A stretch of DNA of 64,000 bases from Glandiceps talaboti (Eukaryota > Hemichordata > Enteropneusta > Spengelidae): the NCBI RefSeq assembly GCF_964340395.1, contig NC_135549.1:22384342-22448341 (forward strand), given 5' to 3'. This document shows positions 51,665-64,000 of this stretch, piece after piece. The notes below the pieces were generated by a model. It ran no database searches. It was not told where the DNA came from and saw nothing but the letters and a program-made list of their open reading frames with translations. The translations under genes were made by a program, and so were the position numbers. Positions within the stretch are counted from its first letter, which is position 1. Each line of letters opens with the position of its first letter.

Positions 51665-53385
51665 TAGTGGCGTGCATTTACTATATCAAAAATTCTCCCT
51701 TTTCTCAATTTGACATTTTTCAAAGAAATATTTGCATTTAGGGGTACAAAACATCCGTTAAAAGTGAATCGATTTTGTATGATCATGAGATATCATGAGA
51801 ACTAAAATGGCTCAACCCCCCTCCCCATAAAAGAATTTCGTTTTTATCCTATATTGAACTATTTGATCTCGCCCCTAAGGAACCGGTCAGTTTCTCCAGC
51901 CTGGGGGAAGGGGGGGGGGGCGGTTTATTCTTAAATCGGGCCGACAAAAAGTCACTGACACCCCTATCTGTAAAACCAAAAAGAGGCTGACCCCCCCCCC
52001 CCCATCACTTAATTCTAAAACATGATGACACCCCCCACATATATATATATAATATCCACATGACAGGTATTTTTTTTATCTTGACTCAGTGTGGAGTGCT
52101 TGACTATCTTGCATCTACTTTATAAGATCCCGGGTTAGCACTATCATAATTATAATTATTGACTACACAGGGTAAATATATTCCAAAAGGAGTTTAATAG
52201 CACCTTGACAGTGAAAGGTATGGGAAAGCTTGAGCAGGGAATATGTATATCTCTTATGGGGGGTCCTAGGGGGTCTGCCCCTAGAGCCCAGGACGTTTTA
52301 ACTCTGAAAAGTAAATTTTGAGACTATTCAGACATTTTCAGAAAATAATTTTCAAGCTTTACAAGACAGCACCAACATGTAAAAAAGCAACTACATAGGG
52401 TTGAAATACTTTTGAAATATAATTTGATAGCATCTTGACAGTAAGAGGGGAAGAGCTTGAGACTGAGATATGTCCACCTCGTGTGGGGGGTCTGAGGGGG
52501 TCTCCCTCTAGAACCCTAGAGGATTTTTACTCTTAAAGCCAATATTTAGGCTATTCAGACCCTTTCAAGCAATAACTTAATCCATGATTTACAAGACAGC
52601 AAGTATCAGAAACTATTCTTTATAACTTACATAGTGTTGAAATATGTTCTTAAAAAGCTAAATGGCGTCATTATATACATGTACATGTAGTAAAGGTCAG
52701 CACATCTATAATGGTAGTATCATTGGTGGGGGAGAGTTGGAGATTAAGGCAATTTTAGACTATCTTGAGAAACATTTCACATCTTTAAAAGACAATATCA
52801 TCTCAAATTAGAATAGGGTGATAATATTTAAGAAAAGTTTAATACCATTATGAATGTAAAAAGGTTGTTGGTGCATCTGATTGTTGGTTGAAGGCATGAG
52901 TGACCTCTGGGGTGAGGGAGTCCTTCGGATTTTCCCCCTGGCAGATCTGGACTTTCTTGCTTCTATTAAGGCAATGTTTAGGTCGTTCATAGCCTTTGAG
53001 GTAATATTTCCAAGCTTCGAAAAGCTAACGTAAATGTAAGTTTTACATTAGTTTCCCATATCACATAAAAATGGGTCCGTAACATTAGTATAGGGGCATT
53101 AATATTACATGTATAGTAAAGTCAGCGGTATGTTAGAAAACTTTAGGTGGTCATACCTAGTGTATAATAGAAACTGGAATCTGATGAGATGTGGTGATTT
53201 GTAATGTCAAAAAAACATGTACTGTCCAAAATAGAAAGTGTATTAATCCCTTCTGACAAGTTCATACTGACGAGTAGAACAATTTAGATTAACTTCTTTT
53301 ATAAACTATCTATGAAGATTACCATTACGAAACCTTCAAGTTCACTTTTGCCCCAAAGTGCAATATAAGTGAAGCATGGTTTCTA
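51665..53385 (+). repeat. Dispersed repeat, copy 3 (longest)
   Basis: The core from 51876 (AAGGAACCGGTCAGTTTCTC) to about 53385 mirrors copy 2 at 11830-13172. Its left part matches copy 1 at 4203-4712, and 51690-51885 matches the fragment at 6640-6830. Inside are three to four degenerate units of about 200 bp, each with a GGTCTCCCTCTAGA-like motif, a TTTTACTCT-like motif and TTCAGACCCTTTCA-type sequence. No open frame of note. Confidence 0.7.
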
Positions 53386-53760
53386 CATGTTGTATTCCAG
53401 ATTGAGTCGGGAATGCTATTCCAGACCTTAGTGGCAGCGTATTGTACTGTGCAATGGCCTGCTTTGTGTTTGATTCTTGGTATTGCTAAATCTTCCCTAT
53501 CACTTTGGCGTGTACCATAATTAATTATGAGCGATCGATGTCAAGAAGTTATGAAATGTTCTCGGTAGTCTACAATGCAAGGTGTCGTGTACAAAAAGTG
53601 CAAGTTGTACTTTATGCTGTTTGTATATGTCTAAAATACCAAGTTTTCTAAAGAGTGGTGGAGTATGTGCTGTCCAATTGCTAAAGGTCATGATGTGAAC
53701 CAACTTCTTTTGAATCAGAAGAATGTCATTTCAATATTTAGGCTGTGCGTTGCTCCATAC
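53386..53760 (-). pseudogene. Second non-LTR retrotransposon C-terminal remnant
   Basis: Minus-strand frames read LLIQKKLVHIMTFSNWTAHT, PPLFRKLGILDIY, LPRTFHNF and, after a frame change near 53520, SDREDLAIPRIKHKAG and TKVWNSIPDS. This order (QKK-hydrophobic-T-x-AHT-PLF-x2-L-x-IL, LP-x2-F, then PR and WN-x-IP) is the usual end of CR1/jockey-like reverse-transcriptase proteins. It belongs to a different element from 50501-51400. Broken and truncated. Confidence 0.65.
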
Positions 53761-53863
53761 TTGTCTGTGCCCTTACCTCCAAACAAAATGGAGGGGGGGT
53801 GGGGGCAAATGAAGGGTGTGAAGTAGCTAAATGGTTCAAAATTGAACAGTTACGGGGCAAAAA

Positions 53864-53955
53864 GCTAGATCTAGCACGTAATCGGTTTTTGTCATTTGAA
53901 GTGCTAGATCTAGCACTTCGTCAGTTTTCGCCGAAATGCTAGATCTTGCACTTCG
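53864..53955. repeat. Three ~37-bp repeats carrying a GCTAGATCTAGC palindrome
   Basis: AGCTAGATCTAGCAC (53863), GTGCTAGATCTAGCAC (53901-53916, a perfect 16-bp palindrome) and TGCTAGATCTTGCAC (about 53938), with CACTTCGTCAGTTTTCGCCG-like sequence between them. It could be a small minisatellite or an array of dimeric protein sites. Confidence 0.6.
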
Positions 53956-54749
53956 CCAGAAAGCAACGAAGTGCGGGACTGTAAACAACGAAGCGCCTCC
54001 AACGGCTGGATATAACGTAGTCGTTCGCATCGATAAACGTCACATACTAATACATGCGTCATGTCAGTAGTGTTCCCATGTCCGTGTCTAACATGTCTCG
54101 CCGAGTGTCCAGATATATGTGTTTATTTCCATACATTTCTGTTGTTATTTGGTGTGCTAACTCGATAGTTTCTGTGCCCATGTCGGAGTAGAGTTGTTTT
54201 TGTAGTATGTATTGTGTATTTCACAACATCTCACATTCCATAATGCAATCTTTTGTGTCGACAATGGCGGTGCCCTCGTCTCTTGTCAAATGATCGACTT
54301 GGTGGTAATTTGTCTATTGTTTGAACGGGTTTTGATACCTATTCTTTCGGCACGCGTAATGTTCTGTATGGTATTACGGAATGGGGTGTTTACAATGGCG
54401 AGTTTTATCACCTCTAAGTAGTTCTCTGGGGTTTTTTTTATTTGTTATTGTTGCTGTCTGTTATATGTGATTTTTGCTTGAAAGGACGTTTATTTCTCAT
54501 TATGTATCAGAGTCTCATTTTGGAAATAAATGCAGAAGTAGTCGCCTATCTTGCATGACGGGATGTATTTCAATCATTTGCCTTGTGCTATTATTTCTGT
54601 TAGGGAGTGTCCAGATTTTACTTCCAGGGGGACCCCGGAGGATTTCCCTTTTTCCTTGTGTATTGTTTTCATGCCCCCCTACAAAAGCTTGGTAAAAATT
54701 GATGCCCCCCCCCTGCAAGTTCTTGATTTTTTTCCATGCTCCCATAGAC
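53956..54749. other. No recognised gene
   Basis: A CpG-richer patch at 53960-54030 and ACAATGGCGGTG near 54261 (YY1-like) are the only promoter-like hints. No open frame with a known motif. C-run patches at 54668 and 54706 resemble the dispersed C-rich pieces at 34.2-34.8 kb. Confidence 0.3.
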
Positions 54750-54847
54750 TTACACACACACATACACAAACACACTATGTATACACAATGTACATATGTA
54801 TGTATGTATGTATGTGTGTGTGTGTGTGTGTGCGTGCGTGCGCGCGC

Positions 54848-54885
<38 letters not shown>

Positions 54886-54905
54886 ATGCATGCATGTATG
54901 TATGT
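54750..54905. repeat. Compound microsatellite with Z-DNA-prone GCGC/GTGC blocks
   Basis: CA, TATG, TG, GCGTGC, GCGCGC, (TGCG)n and TGCA blocks in order. Alternating purine-pyrimidine throughout. Confidence 0.95.
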
Positions 54906-55200
54906 ATATTATATCATTAGAAAGGAAATTTTCTAAGCTTCCCAAATATATATTGGATAATACAGTCCGTGCTTGCATGTGTCATATGGAAGACAATGTG
55001 TTACCCCTACCCTCAACCTTTCGACGCCATTCTGTGACGCACATGTAATTTGAAATCGAGGCCAAACAGGTAGTGCATCCCAAAATTTTCACTGTTAACA
55101 TTTTGTTTCTCATTCAGTAGACTCCAATGAACAAAAAATACCTATGTTGGAGGTTTGTGGGGGGGGGGGGGTGCACGGTAACCCCCTCTGGCCCATGGAC

Positions 55201-55232
<32 letters not shown>

Positions 55233-56707
55233 TGTATGTATGTATGTATGTATGTATGTATGTACAGAGAAAATAAAAAAGCTGTTCAACATCTCAATTT
55301 GTTTTCGGTGATGGGCAATACATTGTATATTCTCATGCGGCCTTCACATATCAGTAAAATGGCTGCTATATTACTATACACACTTTGTTTTAATATTATT
55401 TAAGGGTGTTTCTTTATATTTTCTAAATACACGTGACCTAGTCTAATTCCTATATGTATGTATGCATTACAATTTACTATGATCATCTCCTCTCAGATGA
55501 TGGTAGCAATAGTAACAGTTACACGTACATATAGGAACTAAGTTACATTTAACCATGTACATTTGAGTCAATCCCAAATTATATAATATCTTATACAGTG
55601 GTTTACTTGGCTCTGATGATGCATACATGAGTGAATTAGATTAAACTAAGCTGTTGCATATCCAACTAGCACTAAAGGAATGAGCAAAATTTATGACAAT
55701 GGGAAGGGGGCTGAGAAGTCATTGGGCCATCAAAATTCTGATAGTCTGAAATTGTGATTTGTGGAACCAAATTATTGCATATCCACAATATATCTTTCAG
55801 CTTTGCCACAGCAAACTCCACTTTATAGTGAAGTGGACTCTTGAACATTCTAACAGGCTGTCGTTGAATTAGCAAACCAGAGACCATACATATCAAAATA
55901 CACACATCTACACCTCGCCTTAATAGACAAGTCACCAACAAACATTCATCATTGTTGAGTGCAGTGTCAAGAATTCGTAATTACTGTGTTTGGGTTCAGA
56001 CATGACACTGTCGCCAAACTCGATAGAAATGTGGGTGATCGTGTATATATGTCTCCATAAATAAAAATCGAATGGAACAATTCCCATCCCAACAAATTAA
56101 AAAGTAAAAAGCTACAATTACTCATCACAGAGAGTTTAGATAAAATATATGGGTTAGTTCTATTACATTTCGTCCAACTCTACAAATATAGAACGTTGAA
56201 CGGAAATTCTCCTTTATAGACTCTCAAATCGAATGAGAAAACAATGGCTAAAACTATACACATTTAGAAAAAAATATGCATAGATTTTAGAATACATGCA
56301 TTTTATGCAATTTTATGGAATTTTAGATTTTGTTATTTTGCCCATTTTTTGGCGATTTCTAGCTTTTTGGAAATACTATGATTCCCTTTTTGAATTCGTT
56401 GCAATGTAGTCTATTCACATGCAAAGCTTCGTCTGGAATATATGGTTACACTGAAACTCTCATTACTCATTCGTTACTTAACATATATCCGGACTTAAAA
56501 CTCCTTAGTGAACGTTGGATTTTTTGGTGACAGCTGATGGTATTATCACCAAAAAGTAAACATTTTTAATTCGTTTGTGCATACACCTATCACATAGGCA
56601 CACAGCTACTTCCAGTGCAGAATATTAAATATACGTAGCGCAAATATAGTAGACTTATTTATTGATTCGCATAACAATATTGATCGCTGTCGTGTTATCT
56701 GGCCACC
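54906..56707. other. Intergenic DNA before the NXPE gene
   Basis: A (TATG)n tract at 55203-55264 and a G13 run at 55157-55171. No exon was supported. 55970-56010 (TTACTGTGTTTGGGTTCAGA, CATGACACTGTCGCCAAACT) matches 19045-19090 in intron 1 of gene C (TTACCGTGTTTGGGTTCAGA), so it is a further dispersed repeat. Confidence 0.4.
55203..55264. repeat. (TATG)n microsatellite
   Basis: About 60 bp of pure TATG units. Confidence 0.95.
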
Positions 56708-62069
<5,362 letters not shown>

Positions 62070-62270
62070 AAGACCATTGTCTGAAATTAGTCGTATTTTC
62101 GTCACCCGATATGGGAGTCATATCTTGTTGGTAGGATGCATGATTGCCTCTATGTAACTTTAATTAACTGTCAGTAAAAGACAGCTAAACTTACTGTCAC
62201 AACCCATTATTTCTTTCCTTCTGTTTGGTACTGAAAATCACATTAACATTCAATCTTAATTACAAATCAA

Positions 62271-62276
62271 AATAAA
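62271..62276 (+). terminator. Candidate poly(A) signal of the NXPE gene
   Basis: AATAAA about 200 bases after the stop codon, the first canonical hexamer on the plus strand downstream of it. Confidence 0.5.
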
Positions 62277-63549
62277 CCGTCTCAATTATAACTTAGTGGA
62301 TTTTATGCTCTCCGGGGATTTGTCTTGTCTCAAATCGATGCGTGGGTGGTTATTGGCAAATGGCATTCAATCAAGTATAATGTTTAGGTAACAAGAAGTA
62401 TTGCGAACCATTAAATGTTGCTGTAGTAATATATGTAGGCAACGAGGGCTTTGTATTCACAGTAATATATTCTACTGCATACAGATTTGAAATTGACTGG
62501 GCTCTCAGAAACAAATATCAATTTTGTCCAATTAAGGTGGGGGGGGGGGGGGTCTGAGGCCTAACTGAAAGAACTAACTTCATTATCCTACACTTGTGTT
62601 ACGATCAAGAAATATCATATTTGGAATTTTGGCATATTTTACCTAAATTTCACCTCTGTACTACTTATTGACAACCAGGAGCTAACAACAGCATGATCAA
62701 ATAATATGTTGATTTATCTACTAATCCTGTACTAATTACATTTATCTCTAGTAGCTAACAAATGTCAAGTGTTTTGATATAACATATATTAGTACTTGTA
62801 AACAAGATAACTTGTTGATTATCGAATTCAAGTTAATACTTAATTTTCCGATAGCGTGATCAACATTTGTCTTACACGTGAACAATTTACATATGGCATG
62901 ATCTTAAATCTCAATCTTAAATATTTAGATGGCAAGTTCACCATGTCTTCTAGAACAATGAATCTAGGTGAGGGATCATTTATGTATAGCAAACTATGTT
63001 TACAATAATGACATCACCATAATTTCAAGGTGACAACTAGAACTTATATGTGAAGGACATGGAGAAATAAACTTTACTCTTAGATTTTGATTACAACTCA
63101 ACTGTTGGTGTGCGGTGTCTCTCTCTGCCTGAGTGCAAGAGCGTACGTGTATGTGACGATACCTAACAGCTAAGCTCGTAGAACCTGGTACCCAAGAAAG
63201 ACAATTAGAGTGGAGAATAGTTTACGTTCTGTCGTGCTACTCACAACTACCATACTTGGACACTGAAACGTTATATTAAGCAACCCCTAGACGTAACACT
63301 AGCATAAGTGCAAGAGATGTAATTGTTTCAACCATGTACTGCACATTGAATGTACTGGGTTTTCTGTTTGTGGTATTTTCTTTTGTGCTTTGTGTGTGTG
63401 TGCTTTGTGTGTGTGTGTTTGTGTGTGTGTTTTCTACTTTTTATTCCATTTCCAACCTCTGTTACACACTCTAATTTGCTGCGAAGTTTGGAATTTTTAC
63501 AACCTTTACATCAGTGAAATCCTACTCCAGAAATGAGGTAATCATACCG
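62277..63549. other. Downstream DNA without recognised genes
   Basis: A G13 run at 62539-62552 and a (TG)n-rich patch at 63388-63432. No exon supported. Confidence 0.4.
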
Positions 63550-63800
63550 CAATTACTTATTTTGTAAAATGGTATGCAAATTAGGGTAAGTAGTGTGCAC
63601 AGGTTTCGCGCGCAGCATATATTGTGAAATAATATGCAAATAAGGGCAATTGGTATACACAAATTTCATAACAAATTTTGTAAATGATGTTGAAAAGAGA
63701 GTAATTGGCATGGTGCACACAGATCTCAAATTTCGTGAAATGGTATGTAAATAAGGGCATTTAGTATGAATACATATCATACTGAGATAAAAGTAATTGG
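63550..63800 (+). repeat. ~62-bp minisatellite, about four degenerate units
   Basis: Units share TGAAATGGTATGCAAATAAG, GGCAATTGGTATACACA and ATTTCATA-type sequence, starting near 63560, 63624, 63680 and 63735. The minus-strand open frame here repeats CPYLHTIS-like peptides only because of the period. Confidence 0.6.
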
Positions 63801-64000
63801 TATGTATCATTAAGGAACTAACAAGGTGTAGAAATAGCCACGTAAATATTAATTGAATAAACGGTTAAATACGAGTCGTGCTATTGTTAAAATACAGCCA
63901 TTGATAGCAGAATATTAAACAAGCAGACATAATGTTCTGTCAGCGACACGTGTTGCACAGTAAACTCAAAGTAATAATCTCCCCATAGTCTCATTTAGAA
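63801..64000. other. End of window, nothing recognised
   Basis: AT-rich, no repeat or exon seen. Confidence 0.4.

Noticed and set aside
63553-63810. 85-codon minus-strand frame with repeated CPYLHTIS peptides
   Set aside because: Explained by the ~62-bp minisatellite; no other gene evidence.

Overview
The window is nuclear DNA of an invertebrate animal. It is AT-rich, its genes carry GT-AG introns, and it is crowded with long (AT)n, (TATG)n, (CTGT)n, (TTTC)n and (AATC)n microsatellites, fold-back elements and broken non-LTR retrotransposons. No bacterial operons, Shine-Dalgarno sites or CRISPR arrays were seen. Rab43/Rab19-type GTPases together with a neurexophilin/PC-esterase (NXPE) gene fit a marine invertebrate such as a hemichordate, lancelet or lophotrochozoan. 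The sequence alone does not settle the species.

Region 1 (about 2.0-49.7 kb, minus strand) is a head-to-tail array of five Rab43/Rab19-like small GTPase genes, here called A (2056-3902), B (7163-11042), C (17435-22534), D (31266-33592) and E (44513-49676). Each has three coding exons with identical intron positions: phase 0 just before LQVWDTAG, and phase 1 inside the Gly before NKSD. I assembled every model by hand from exon, donor and acceptor. Each is divisible by three and ends in a double-cysteine prenylation motif. E looks like the conserved parent. B and C carry Leu where the catalytic switch II Gln should be. A has an altered P-loop and a five-residue insertion. Part of exon 3 is almost identical in B, C and E although their other exons have diverged, which suggests gene conversion.

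Region 2 (the spaces between and inside these genes) holds a 5'-truncated, frameshifted non-LTR retrotransposon in intron 1 of C. It also holds three copies of a dispersed repeat of up to about 1.5 kb, a ~135-bp satellite present in both orientations, several fold-back elements, and a composite array of (AT)n tracts and hairpins at 36.5-38.3 kb that includes a perfect 70-bp inverted repeat with a 3-nt loop. Between C and D (26.4-31.1 kb) there are promoter-like sequences and a few unassigned exon candidates.

Region 3 (50-54.9 kb) is mainly transposon remnants: two minus-strand non-LTR C-terminal fragments and the third dispersed-repeat copy. Region 4 (56.7-62.1 kb, plus strand) is a five-exon NXPE-family gene encoding a type II membrane protein of 577 residues. 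Its introns contain an inverted copy of the hairpin array, a long (TTTC)n tract beside a splice acceptor and a retrotransposon fragment. The last 2 kb have no recognisable gene.
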